From the NCBI GenBank assembly GCA_035772735.1, contig JASDFA010000010.1, forward strand, positions 178,647,501 through 178,711,500: a stretch of DNA of 64,000 bases. Direction: 5' to 3'. The translations under genes were made by a program, and so were the position numbers. Of this stretch, positions 11,563-23,300 are shown piece by piece. Below the pieces are notes generated by a model. The model did no database searches. It saw only the letters and a program-made list of their open reading frames with translations, and had not been told where the DNA came from. This DNA is from Datura wrightii (taxonomy: Eukaryota; Streptophyta; Magnoliopsida; Solanales; Solanaceae). How positions within the stretch are numbered: position 1 is the stretch's first letter; each line of letters starts with the position of its first letter.

Positions 11563-14500
11563 ACGCTGGTGTCCCCTTCCACTTGTTCCTCTTTGATTGT
11601 TTTATCCTATCTCTTTGTTGCTTTCAGGGTAGAAATAACTCAGAAAAATGAGAAACTTTTTCTAAATTCGGGTTACTAAGTGGTTTTCTTTTTTGTTTGA
11701 TTGGTAGATTACTGAAGAGTTGTTATGGGAGCTGTTTGTTCAAGCAGGTCCAGTAGGTACGTCTATATTTTTAACTGAATAGCTGGTCCCTTTAAAAGGG
11801 AATAAATCAGTGGAGATTCTTGCTGGAGTTATTTAACATCCTCTTTGTTTTTAAATTCTCATCAGCATCCTCTTAGCCTTCTTTTAATTTTTTGGAAATT
11901 TTGATTCTTTTAAATCTCACTTGTTTGCTATATAAATCAACATGTGTTGCAGTCAATGTTTATGTCCCCAAGGACAGAGTTACTAGTGCTCATCAAGGAT
12001 ACGGTTTTGTGGAATTCCGAAGTGAAGAAGATGCTGACTATGTAAGCGTGTTGGTTGTTTTTCTTGTCACCCTATTTTTAGTTGCTGAAGTCCTTATCTA
12101 TTATATATAATTTTTTTCCATGGAATTGGTTTCTGGTATTCGTTGCTTTTTCTCTCTAAAGCACTACCAATGCAGGCAATAAAGGTACTGAATATGATAA
12201 AACTTTATGGGAAACCAATACGTGTGAATAAGGTAATGCTATGCCATTGATGCATCTCCCCTTGCTATAATGAATTCTTCCACATATTTCACATTTTATA
12301 TAATCTAATAATTTGTCCTGGTTCAGGCATCACAAGATAAGAAAAGTGTTGATGTTGGTGCCAACTTGTTTGTTGGGAACCTTGATCCTGTAAGCAATAC
12401 ACATCCTTGATCATATCTTACAAACTCTTGTGTTATTCTCATTCAAATGCATCTGGATGTGAACATTGGATAACAGCTTTTATTTAGGTGTATAGCATCA
12501 TCTGCATATTATCACCTAGCTCATGCTAGCACTTTTTGTTAACTCATAAGCCCATTTCTACTTTATGCAGGATGTAGATGAGAAGCTTCTTTACGACACA
12601 TTTAGTGCTTTTGGAGTTGTTGTCTCAAATCCAAAGGTTAAAGTCATTTCTATTCTATTTTCATATGATTAATGATTCTTCACTTTGCTTCTTTTAAAGA
12701 TGTGTGTCTGAACTTCCTAGTTAATAAAGAAATAGAAGGGCTCAATCTGTGTTGATTAATTCTCGCCTAGTTTTGTATCCATGCTTCACATTATGTTTTT
12801 AACTCCTAACAATCTGCTAGTGAGTATCGTATTTGTACATCCTCTAAACAAACATCTAACTCTTTTAGAGATGATTCCTAAAGATCCTCTCTTGTCCTTT
12901 TTCCTTCTGGGGTTTCGAAGTTTTTTTTTTTTTTTTTTTTTTGGGGGGGGGGGGGGGGGGGTAAGGAATTGTCCTCCTTGCTTAGCGTAGTAATATTGAC
13001 CTAACGGTTAGTGCACTCTGAGTTAGTTGAATATTTAGCCGTTTTTTGTTGATTGAGTAATTAATATACATCTTTCAAGTTACTGATTGGGAAAACATAG
13101 CACTAGCAGATCATAGAAAAAACTGTAGGTGGTTCAATTTTAAGCTGCCTTGCCTTACCATCCTTGCTCTGCATCACTTCAGACAACCCCTCATTACTTT
13201 TTTGTCAATCATATTACTAAGTGCTTCTGGTATTAATATGAGAGCATGCATCTAATGTTTGCCTCCCTTCCATAAAAATATTTTGAGACGATATTCCATT
13301 ACATAGAGTACCATGCCTCTACGACCTTGTTAGTCCTGATTGAAAGCACCTTATATCTTATTGTTGTTTCCACTTGACCTATTAATATGAAGTCTTTTGA
13401 TTTTGAATGTCCTTTGGGATGAGTGCAACCAAAGATGGATTGAAACTTCTAAATACTTAACCGTTTTCTAGCATTGGTGAAATAATGGCCATTTTGGAGC
13501 AATCAAGATCAAGACTTTTTCTCTTGCACAGCTTTTAAGTACCTCCCCCTCCCAGACATGTTAGTTAACTCCATCTGTAGCTCATTCCGAAGATTTATTA
13601 TTTCCCTTTTCTTCTTTCTCCTCAAACTTCCTCGAATCCCTAATGATGCAACCCTAGGTATCAAGGTTGATAGAAAAAGTGAACGTGTGTGTTTATCTTG
13701 GATATGGTAGCTTTCAAGTACCCACAAAGAGCTCAAAATGCCATGAAAGATTCATTAAAAGAGTTTTTAAAGACCATAACATGCTCAAATGGATCTATGA
13801 GATAAGATGACCAAGGAGGTCATCAAGGATGTTGGAGCATTTTTCCAAGCATCATGAGCTTGGAGGACTTAAAGGAGGCAGGGAAGGAAGGCCTCAAGAC
13901 CACCAATATGCTCAAGTGGCGATATGTATAATTTGGTGTAATTTGACTATTTTTGCAATACTAGTATAAAATAGTAGTCTTTAAGTCTTTAAATTAGGAA
14001 AATAAAACGAATTTCTTCTTGTCTTAGGTATATAATTTGAAATTGAAATATAGAAAATAGAGTTTTGTATCTTTCTCTATCTCCCGAAAAACCATTTTAG
14101 CTAAAAATTCATGTTGGGTCGGATTCGAAGTTAATTCTGAAGATAGAGAAATATTCTTCGTTTGAGTTTATGGGAGGATTTCCTTGTATCTCTTCAATGG
14201 ACCTCTCTTGGATACTCTAAGTACGTATATCCATATATGAGTTCATTTCTCTTTCCCTTTGGGTTGAATCTAATGATTAATGCATTTTAATTGTTAGATT
14301 ATTCCTTCTTTTCTTCTAAAGTCTATTCCCCTCATTTCTGATTATTAATCATATCCTTGTTACCTTATCGTGCTTATTTGATTGTGGTTCAATTTATTGT
14401 TGTTGCATCTAGAATCACATCACTAGGTGAAATCAGGAAAAAGTTCATCCTCCTCTGCATGGCTGGCTACTCATTTTCTCCGTCCCCACCACCACAACTC

Positions 14501-16621
14501 TTTATCTTTACTGTTTGACAGTTCATTCAGCCAACCCCAACTAATTTAGGACTGAGGTGTAGGTGATTGGTTGATTGATTGTGTCTTCTTCCCATAACAA
14601 CAGATCTGACCAGATAAGTACCACTCCATCTTTGCCAAGCAACTCTGCACTTGTTGGATTTTGCATGGGATTAAATGAATCTCTATGGATACGGGAAATG
14701 TGTAGCAAGTGACGAATGTTAACATGCTAGACCAGCTTGAATGACAAACTATACATATATTGGTTTTTTAAAGGTATCAATGCATATATTTTACTAGGAT
14801 GATCACATTAGTTTACTTGCCATTTATAGGTTTGCGGTTATATTCTGATGTATTATCTTCTCTTCCAGATAATGAGAGACCCTGAGACAGGGAATTCTCG
14901 GGGTTTTGGTTTCATTAGTTACGATTCATTTGATGCCTCTGATGCAGCAATTGAGGTAATTGTCCTTTTACCCCTTTGCTTACCAACCATAAATTGTACA
15001 GATACATGATAGTTTGAGACTTACATGATGTGTGGACTCCTGTCTTCTTTTAATGTCTGGATTATAGATTAGGACACATTTCTGATCAGACTTGAGAGTA
15101 TAAGCTATTTGCATGCTATGGAGGTTGTAATGTGTTAAAAATGGAGTATTTTCTGGTTTGTTTTGTACTATTATTTTATCCGGTTTAGTCATAATACAAT
15201 CACATTGTTGGAGCTTTCATTTAATTTCTGAAAGACAGGTCAAGTGGCTGTTTATGAATGTGAGCAATTGATTGTTTTTGAAGGATTGGGATCACCCTCT
15301 GGTTGCTTTTATAGGCTGATAGGAACAAAACCCCACTTAAAAATAAATATAAATAGTGTGCAGGACACATCTTCCAAGCATTGAATATCTTGTCTCTGAC
15401 ACGTTTAAGTGGTCAATATGATGATTTAGAACTGTCTATTGTTTCAATGCCCAATTTGTGATTTAATCTACTTGACACTGCTAAACCAGCTTCCTGAAAT
15501 CCTATAAATATAAAGACCCTGCTATTAGTAAAAGATATGGTTTACTTGAGTACAAATTACTGCTTCATCTGACGTTACTAGTTTACATGTTTGGAGAACA
15601 CTGGATTTTTTATGTACTGTTGTTTCAAATCCTCTGTTTATGCAAGATACTTTCTAGCTGATGAATGTGGATTTTGACTTCCAACTTGGCCTTTCTGCAG
15701 GCAATGAATGGTCAATATCTTTGCAACCGCCAAATTACAGTGTCCTATGCCTACAAGAAAGATACAAAGGGGGAACGTCATGGAACCCCTGCTGGTAAGA
15801 ATTTGTGTTTAAGAAAAATGAAGTTGAGAATGCTAGGATATAGATGCTTGTCTTTGATCGAGATTGTTGAACTCTGTTTTGCTTGTGCGAATATATCAGT
15901 TGAATTTAAAGTAGTGATTTGGAACCATAAGTTTGTAGAAGACTCGGCTAGTATTTTGGAATTCTTCAAAGTGGGTAACAAGGGGAATGTCTGAGGTGGT
16001 TTATTTTAAGCAGAACTTGCTATAGTTCATCTTCTCCGTGTTTTGAATTTCAGGAACTTTATTATCTTTCTGAATTATGTAGTCGTTGCTTTTCGAACAC
16101 ACTTTGGGGCAATTCTGATTTGTTGTGGATGATATGCAGAGAGGGTATTAGCTGCTAGTAATCCAGGTACCCAGAAAAACAGGCCTCACACCATGTTTGC
16201 CAGTGGACCCCCAACACTTCCTGGTGTTCCACAAGCCAATGGTGCGGTTGGTACTCCTGTTCCCCCACGGCCTTTTGCAAATGGTCCTATGCCTCCAGCT
16301 CCTATTCCAGCAATCCGGCCACCGCCTATGCAGCCTAATGTCTACCCACCAATGCAGATGCCTCCACCACAATCTTGGCAGGGACAGCCTATGCAACCAG
16401 GTGTAGCTGGCATCCCGCAGCAGCAAATGCAATTCAGAGGAATGCCACCTCCGCCGCCCCCACAGTTAGCTCCACCCCTAAATAGGCCCCCTCCACCACC
16501 AGCTGCAATGGGTGGTAATGTTTGGCGTCCGCCGCCGCCACCTCAGCACTTTAATGGTGGTCCCCATGCTATGCCGCCACATATGTCGATGCAGCCACCC
16601 CCTCCTCCTGCAGCCGGTTGA
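5634..16621 (+). CDS. SF3B4: Splicing factor 3B subunit 4 (SF3b49/SAP49)
   Basis: Nine exons: 5634-5738, 11708-11756, 11953-12041, 12176-12232, 12327-12389, 12571-12636, 14869-14955, 15701-15794 and 16140-16621. All have GT-AG borders and joined frames, giving 363 residues, the length I recall for the Arabidopsis protein. SF3B4 is a nuclear subunit of the U2 snRNP SF3b complex and binds pre-mRNA just upstream of the branch point. RRM1 has RNP2 AYVGNL (residues 27-32) and RNP1 GYGFVEF (67-73). RRM2 has LFVGNL (114-119) and GFGFISY (155-161). The C-terminal ~130 residues are Pro/Met-rich with repeated PPPPP tracts, as in the family. Intron 1 is 5,969 bp and almost filled by seven tandem ~800-bp repeats. 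Intron 6 (12637-14868) has a T22G19 tract. The open frame is intact. Confidence 0.96.
5927..11559. repeat. Seven-copy ~800-bp tandem repeat array inside SF3B4 intron 1
   Basis: Direct repeats begin at TCCCTCTGCACGACTGCAAC. Unit borders: 5927-6730, 6731-7532, 7533-8328, 8329-9132, 9133-9936, 9937-10734 and 10735-11559. Units are nearly identical, differing by a handful of substitutions each. Length differences (796-825 bp) come almost entirely from a compound (TC)n(TA)n microsatellite that closes each unit. The small repeated open frames in each unit are translations of this microsatellite and its flanks, not genes. The array shows no transposon ends and no exon-like sequence. Confidence 0.97.
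12921..12961 (+). repeat. Homopolymer junction T22-G19 in SF3B4 intron 6
   Basis: An uninterrupted run of 22 T (12921-12942) is followed directly by 19 G (12943-12961). It lies 285 bases into intron 6 and has no coding role. The G run could form a G-quadruplex in the transcript, but it is also a typical place for miscalled length in an assembly. Confidence 0.95.
14527..14582. mobile_element. Possible LINE/SINE 3' tail remnant in SF3B4 intron 6
   Basis: The segment containing CCAACCCCAACTAATTTAGG followed by an ACTGAGGTGTAGGTGATTGG stretch and GATTG repeats resembles the 3' tail shared by many plant RTE-type LINEs and their SINE partners (CCCCAACTAGTTTGGGATTGAGG-like, recalled). Only the tail is recognisable. 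No reverse-transcriptase frame precedes it. Confidence 0.4.
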
Positions 16622-18344
16622 AAATTTGAGACACCAAATTTTGTAGACTGTAGTAGCTTGAATGTCTGTTCCTTTCTGGGATAACATATTCTTAAACCAG
16701 TGCTTACGCTGTAAACAAATGTCAGACGTTGATATTTCAAACTTCTAGTCAAGAGGATTGTTCGATTATGAAGTAACTTTTGCTTTTTACTACTGTTATC
16801 GGAAACAGAGGAAATATATGATCATATACTTACATCTTTTGGATATAGTTTTAGAAAACTATGTTGGTCTCAATTTTACGAACCTCTGCCATGTTTGTAG
16901 GATTTAATTTTCCATCTAGTAATTCACTCTCCTTTCCTCTATCTATTAAGAAAAAAATAATAATAATTCAGCAAGTGATGTTATCGTTAAGTCCCTTTTG
17001 TTTTTCTAAATTTTTGAAGATGGACTGCTTTCAATTATATGCACAAATCAAGTAGCAACGTTCGAACGCCAAATTGATTCAACGTATACAGTAAGACCTC
17101 TATATAATCGTCACGCTAAATATCAAAATACTGAATTTAAAAGAATTTTAAAAGATAAATTTAGTCTATCTTCAAATTTTAAGTGGATTACACATATTCT
17201 TTTTCAATAAGAAATTTTATAGGATTTAAAATAAAATTCTACAAGATAATTTAAGTTATCTTCAAATTTTAAGTTGATTACACATATTCTCTTCTCATAA
17301 ACTCCTGAGATATTTACAAAGACATTAATGTAAATCATTTCATATTTGAGAAATACGTTTATAACAACTCTTCAATCACGGAGAAAATTCAAAAAGAAAA
17401 ATCAAGAATAAAACATAATTGTAGTCAATAATATTTATAGATAAAATCTCTATTTCATGATTGCAATTAATTTTGATCACTCAGAAATTTATGGCAAATA
17501 ATATTTTTAATATAATAACTAATATTTTTGGAATCATACGTTCCAAGTGTTGATGAACGTTTGATATAGAGTGGCATTGTCAACAGGTAAGTGTTGAAGA
17601 ATGAAAGAGTTTGGCGAGCTCGAATATGGAACGGTATAGCTAATGATAGAAAACAGAGAGATAAGGTCGCTTTCGTCAATATTTAGATTATAGATAGGGT
17701 CCCAACGCGTCTTACACACGCCTAATGTCATGGGCTCCTTCTTCCCCACTCTTTGAATGTCTTTTTGTCATCATTAAATATCTATTTTCTGGCTAATTAA
17801 TCAACCCTTGAGCACCTACAAAAGCAAACCGGGACTATAAAGTTCATCTAGATGGCACAGGGTTTTTTCTCTTTATTCTATTGGTATAACAACCGTTGCG
17901 TTTTCATCAACTCATGCATTTCTCATATATGAAATATTTGTAACAAAAAGTTATATCTAAACTATTTAAAGACTAACTGAAATCAATAAATTATTAAATT
18001 ATTTCTAATAATAATTAAATAAATTTATAAATTATTTATTTGAAAGTAATATTTCAACATATATTATAAAAAGGTTAGCCGACAATTTATCAAAAATAAT
18101 ATAAAGTTGTTGTTTTATAAAACATTCAACAAAAGGAAGGAATCATATCCTTTACTCGTCTTTACAAACACGCAAAAAAGTTAAAAAGTAATTCCCCCAC
18201 ACACGGCGGCCCAACTCTTTCCTCTCGTGCTGTAACATCTCCCTTCTATATATAGACGCAAATGGCAAACCCCATATTTTCTCCATTATAACTACCACTA
18301 CAAGTCTTTCTTTTTATCCTACTATTCCTTTTCAATCAACGGCA
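16622..18344. other. Intergenic region between SF3B4 and the calmodulin-like gene
   Basis: Holds the SF3B4 3' UTR and the upstream region of the calmodulin-like gene. A short tandem duplication is visible at about 17161-17340: the block TCTTCAAATTTTAAGT..GATTACACATATTCT occurs twice about 90 bases apart. No further gene is supported; the minus-strand frames near 17467-17749 have no recognisable domain. Confidence 0.45.
18247..18254 (+). promoter_or_regulatory. TATA box of the calmodulin-like gene
   Basis: TATATATA followed by GACGC lies 91 bases before the start codon in an otherwise C/T-rich leader. The distance suits transcription starting near 18280 with a short 5' UTR. Assignment rests on sequence and position only. 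Confidence 0.55.
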
Positions 18345-18839
18345 ATGGCTGCTACCGACAATGTCAACAACAACTCCGTTTCCAAGCCCTCCCTCTACCT
18401 CCAGAACATGGACGAGGTCCAGAAAGTGTTCCAAAGGTTCGACACTAACGGCGACGGCATGATCTCTGCTGACGAGCTCTCCGGCGTTATCAATGCCCTT
18501 GGATCTGATACATCTCCCGACGAGGTCGCTCGTATGATGGATGAAATTGATGCCGATAGAGACGGTTTCATTAGCCTCCAGGAATTTGCAGAGTTCTGTA
18601 AGGGTGACGTTAGCGGCGCCGATGACGGTGGCGTTAAGGAGCTTCGTGAAGCATTTGACCTCTACGACCAGGACAGTAACGGCTTGATCTCCGCCGCTGA
18701 GCTTCACCAGATCCTCACTCGTTTGGGCGAAAGCTGCTCCGTTCAGGACTGTACCAAAATGATCGAGTCCGTTGATTCCGACGGCGACGGTTGCGTTAAC
18801 TTTGAGGAGTTTAAGAAGATGATGACCAATAGCAAGTAG
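18345..18839 (+). CDS. Calmodulin-like protein with four EF-hands (CML)
   Basis: Intronless gene for a 164-residue calcium sensor. CMLs bind Ca2+ and change conformation to regulate target proteins in signalling. Four complete EF-hand loops are visible: D33-E44 (DTNGDGMISADE), D69-E80 (DADRDGFISLQE), D108-E119 (DQDSNGLISAAE) and D144-E155 (DSDGDGCVNFEE). All keep the acidic residue at position 1, Gly at 6 and Glu at 12, so all four should bind calcium. A ~22-residue Ser/Asn-rich N-terminal extension precedes the first helix. There is no transmembrane segment, and no obvious N-myristoylation site (the second residue is Ala). The separation of lobes by a Gly/Asp-rich linker (about residues 88-97) and lack of introns fit the CML25/26/27-type plant group; exact subfamily is uncertain. 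The CDS is much GC-richer than its surroundings. Confidence 0.95.
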   Translation: MAATDNVNNNSVSKPSLYLQNMDEVQKVFQRFDTNGDGMISADELSGVINALGSDTSPDEVARMMDEIDADRDGFISLQEFAEFCKGDVSGADDGGVKELREAFDLYDQDSNGLISAAELHQILTRLGESCSVQDCTKMIESVDSDGDGCVNFEEFKKMMTNSK

Positions 18840-19926
18840 GCTCTAGGTTTTCCTCTTTATTTATTGTTAGTCTTTGTTTAGTCTCCTTTAAGCGGCAGAT
18901 AAAGGTGAGGCGCACGGGATTATAATGCGTCCCCTGATAGGGTATAGTTTCTACCTCTAACTGATGATAGACGGAGAAACCTTGTTAGTAAAAACTTTAA
19001 GATGAATTTGTTAGGTTGACGCCGTTAACAGAAAATGGGGAATTTGAATTCAGTTGATCTGATGTTAATGAAATTTAGTATATTTCTCTACTGACATCTG
19101 TTTCTTCGTTTCCCGTGAAGAGTAAAATAAGCTTTGCCATTTTTGAAATCCAGGAGAAATACTAAATACTTGTTAATACTGTACCTAAATGATTTCTTTC
19201 ACATGCATTAGCCATCCAAATTGCAATGTAATAAAATTACTAGTGTTGCATTATTAAGATGATAGTTGTGCACGAAGAAGGACACACAAGATTCAAAATA
19301 CTTGCTCGAATTTTTTATTGAAGTCATGTTACTAGTAATTTAATGATGATTTATTGATAATTTAAAGTTGCCGCCCGATGCGTCAATTAGTCTTTGACTA
19401 GTCTTGAGTCGTCAATATCCCCACTTTTCAGATATTTGCGACTGTCCTTTTACTCGTTTACACTGGAGGAGGCCCAGGTAAGGCAGTACCTACTTCGTCG
19501 ATAAGTTAATATTTCAAACAGTGCTTTTATGTTTATATGTATCAAGTGAGAATTGATAAATTTAATATTTAATTAAATATATTATTTAATATTTTTACAT
19601 TATAAGTATTAGTAAATGCAATGTAGGTATTGGGTTCGGTAATAATGATATCCCCCAACATATTAAAATTAAATAATATAGCATTAATTTTTTGAAAATA
19701 TATATATATAATATTTAATTTTATAAAAGAATTTCATATTTATGTGTCTCATCTTTTATTTATAAATTAGTAAATCTTTTCGCCCTTTGAGCGGTCGTAA
19801 AAATATTAAGTGATTTATTATAAAGTTAATACGCTAATAATTATTTATAAATTATTCTTTTTTTTACGAGGAAAAATATTTATAAACAGCACATATTTGA
19901 GTTACTTAATTTTTTTTTTATTTAGA
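18840..19926. other. 3' flank of the calmodulin-like gene and AT-rich intergenic DNA
   Basis: Contains the 3' UTR of the gene ending at 18839, then AT-rich unannotated DNA. I see no gene, RNA gene or clear transposon ends here. Confidence 0.4.
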
Positions 19927-20322
19927 GATGATACTTATATATAATGTATTTTATGTTTTATCTTATTAAGTAATATTTAAAGAGTATTAAAATGTACAAA
20001 TTTAAAATTAAAACAAAAAAAATACATAAATTCCTACTAACATGTTGTCTCTGGTTTAAAATTTTTTGTATGTCGTCTGTAACTTAGATAATATGATTTT
20101 TTTGATTGTCATATTTCTGTGACGCAGTCTCACTCTTCTTCTCAGAAATATTATATAGCTTGTAAAGAGTTTTTTCTCTGTTTCTTAAGCAATCTAATAT
20201 TATTATTATCTAAATCTCCATAATATCAAATTCAAAAAACTAATTTGGTGTTTGCCTTTCAATTTTCTCCTTTTAAAGCTAACTATTCACCCTTCAAACT
20301 ATTAAAATTATCGAATGGATAG
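19927..20322. repeat. Left copy of a ~390-bp tandem duplication
   Basis: This segment and 24690-25069 share collinear blocks: GATACTTAT, TTTTATCT.ATTAAG, the TTTTTTTGNTTGTC region, TATNATCTAAAT, and the closing AAAATTATCGAATGGATAG. They are diverged but clearly related. The solo LTR at 20323 begins directly after this copy. Confidence 0.8.
20318..20322 (+). repeat. Target-site duplication, left copy (GATAG)
   Basis: GATAG immediately precedes the TG end of the LTR and is repeated exactly at 24679-24683 after its CA end. Five bases is the standard LTR-retrotransposon target duplication. Confidence 0.85.
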
Positions 20323-23300
20323 TGTTGACAGCCAATTTTGACCGACCTGCGCCTTAATATGCTGCTTATATATGTATATATTTATCTATATATTTTATGC
20401 AAATATTCGACTTACTTTTGTATTTATAAAGTAATTTATTACTATAATATTGTGAAAATTATTTTAAGTTATATATACATGATTTATATTAATTTTAAGT
20501 TTTGATATTAAATAATTACATCGTACATAATGTATTTCGTTTTAATATGCGCCCTTATTTTGAAATATATTCTTTACTTAATAAATCATTTACCTAATTT
20601 ATTTGACTAATAATATTACTTTAATTTATAAATTATTTCTGTTAATAATATGATTTCTATAATATTTTATAACTTAATTTTATATTCTAGTCATTAAATT
20701 GTTTATAAACATAATAATTTAATTATATGATATTTACATAAGTGTACTTAAATTTAGAATTTATTCATTAATAATAATATTTATATGATTTTCTTATAAT
20801 TTAAACTATTTTATTATCTATTTATTAAATTATTTAAAAGTGTAGTATATTTATTAATTTAATAGCAGCTAAATCCAATTTCAATCAATTCATTTAAATC
20901 ATAGCCATTTTCTATTCAATTTCGCTCAATTCATTTCAAATCTGGCCACTTCCTATTCAATTTATTTCAAGTTTAGCCAATTTTGGCCAATTTGGCTATT
21001 ATTTAAATTCAATTCCTAATTGAATCTACCCAACTGACCGACCCGCGACCCGCTCCATAACCGACAACCCGACCCATTAACTAAATCTAATCCTAGCCGT
21101 CCATCCCACCTAATCTAACGGCTCTAATTAAACCCTACCTTTACTTCCTTATTTACCACTACCCCAAACCCTAAACACATTTTTCATTTTTCTCTTCCTC
21201 TCCCCTCTACCAAGCCGCCGCCGGCAGCAGCCCCCTCTTTTCCCTCCTTGCGTCGTCTTCTCCGGCGAGCACGCCGCCGACCCCACACTCCTACCATTAA
21301 TTCCGGCGAGCACCCAAAGCAACAACCATAGCCGTCTCCCATTCTTTTTTTTTCCTCCCTTTTCCGGCACACCACCTCACGCCTCCTCCTCTCTTTTTCC
21401 CTCTCAGTGTCCGCCGGAAACCACCGAAGCAACACCGCCTACCTCCTTTTTCCCTCTTCCCTTCGCCGGAAAAACCAAACAAACCAACCGCCAAAACACC
21501 AACCTCCCATTTTTTCGAGCAGAGCAGAACCGAAAAACTACCAACGGCCGGAAATCACCATTAACACCAAAACAAAAGCTGGCCGCCTCTCATCTTCTTC
21601 GTCCAAAAATCCGGCGAAAACAACCTCCCTCGCCGTCATCTTCTCCCCTCACCAGTCGCCCCACCGGCTCCTCCCTCTCCCCTCCGGCATGAACTCCGGT
21701 CGATTTAATAAATCAGGAATGTCTTCACTAACTTTTTTATACCCGATTTCGGAGACTTTGAGCACTATAACAGATTTATGAAAATCTATATGTGGTCTGA
21801 CTTCTTTTACAAATTATTGTTACTGTTTCTTACTTGCAGGAGCTCTAATAATGTTTAAAATTACGGTAGTTAGTCCCCCATATTCGTACATTTTTCTATG
21901 TTATGAATGCCTCTATTTGTTTGATTTGATCTGGACATTTTAGAGTTTGAGAATGCTATATGTGGAAGCTATGGATTTCTATATTTTACTATAGGTCATC
22001 ATGATAATATTCATACCCCGAATGGTTAGAATTATTTATTCATAAGGCTGAAATTATCTAAATCTAATTAGTGTTGTTCCTCAAATCTCATTCTCGCTTT
22101 AGTTAATTATAATACAATTCCTATACTTGTTTGCATTTTGGAAAAAACTCAATTCATACATGCTGAACCGATTTGATTGTTCAAGAAAAATATTTATTGA
22201 TTCATACTCCTATTTTCTAATTAAATATTTGACAGTTTGATACGTGTGCTAATCAATTCCGTGTTGATTCGATCTGAATATTCTCTTATTCTCCTAACCC
22301 CTTTTGAAATGGAATACTGATAACCTACTCAGTTACTTTTTGGTAAAATCTTTTCTAATTTTATGCTGAATTGATTCTCCTATTCTATTCATGGAAAATC
22401 TTCCATGATTTATTCTTTCCTTTAATTATTGAATATTACGTAACCGCTCTTATATTTATCCAGTTATGGAAAATTGTGATTTCTTTTTTTATCACTCACA
22501 AATTTTGGAGGCTGTGATATTTAGAATAACATATATGGTTAATTTATATGCTCCCTTCAATTATGTGACAATTTGATTTTGTATTATTTATGGTATGTGT
22601 TAATGCAATCCTGAATGGAAAAGCATATTCATTTACCATCGCTTTTCCGTATATTAATTCATAATGATATTACTTGAATATTCTAGGTAAGTCATGTCCA
22701 TTTGTTAAGGAATAATTTCTTTTATTTGATTATGCTCAATATTTTCTCTTTCCTTTTAATCCCTCAATTTCTACTATTTAAAGGCCTTTCCCCTTTCTTT
22801 ATTTGTCGGTCAAAGAGAGAGAGGAGAACCCGGTCAGAGGGGAATAACTTTTTTTACGAATATTGCTATGCTCCTTCAAAATTCTTTATTCTTTATCTTT
22901 CTTCCACCTCAACACGAGCACTGCTCGGAATCCTCGAGATTCTCGTGATCTTGACGTGTTGAGTGTGGGTAACAATTGTGGCATCCGTGATGTATGATTT
23001 TGCTCTTGTCTTTTACTGTTTGAGATTATGTTTGCATCTACGGTTGTACTAACCTTTAAACAGGTATCATTTTTAATCTGGCATTCATCCGGGACGAAAG
23101 GAGGCTACCGGAATTATTTTTGATGTTATTTATTTTAATGTGTTGTAATTATTCATTCTATTTTATGTTTGTAATATTTGTAACATAAACACCCATAATA
23201 GTGAAAAGGGGTCTATGGGGGTGGGAATTATATTTCTTTACTGTTTTTCTTTCATAATTGCTAAATTCACCTAGAAATTATGCCCATAGGAATAACATAA

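Noticed and set aside
6642..11679. Repeated small open frames (about 65-95 codons) in the SF3B4 intron, with LSLSLSLYIYIYI-type stretches
   Set aside because: They are translations of the (TC)n(TA)n microsatellite and its flanks in each repeat unit. They sit inside an intron and have no domain or independent promoter.
16193..16621. Separate proline-rich protein
   Set aside because: It is the last exon of SF3B4; the frame continues from the exon start at 16140 with correct splice phase.
21149..21494. Arg/Lys/Gly-rich minus-strand frames
   Set aside because: They arise from the C-rich LTR block read in antisense; composition alone keeps the frames open.
22702..22962. Open frame in the solo LTR as a gag or host gene
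   Set aside because: It overlaps the probable LTR promoter and start region and shows no retroviral or host domain.
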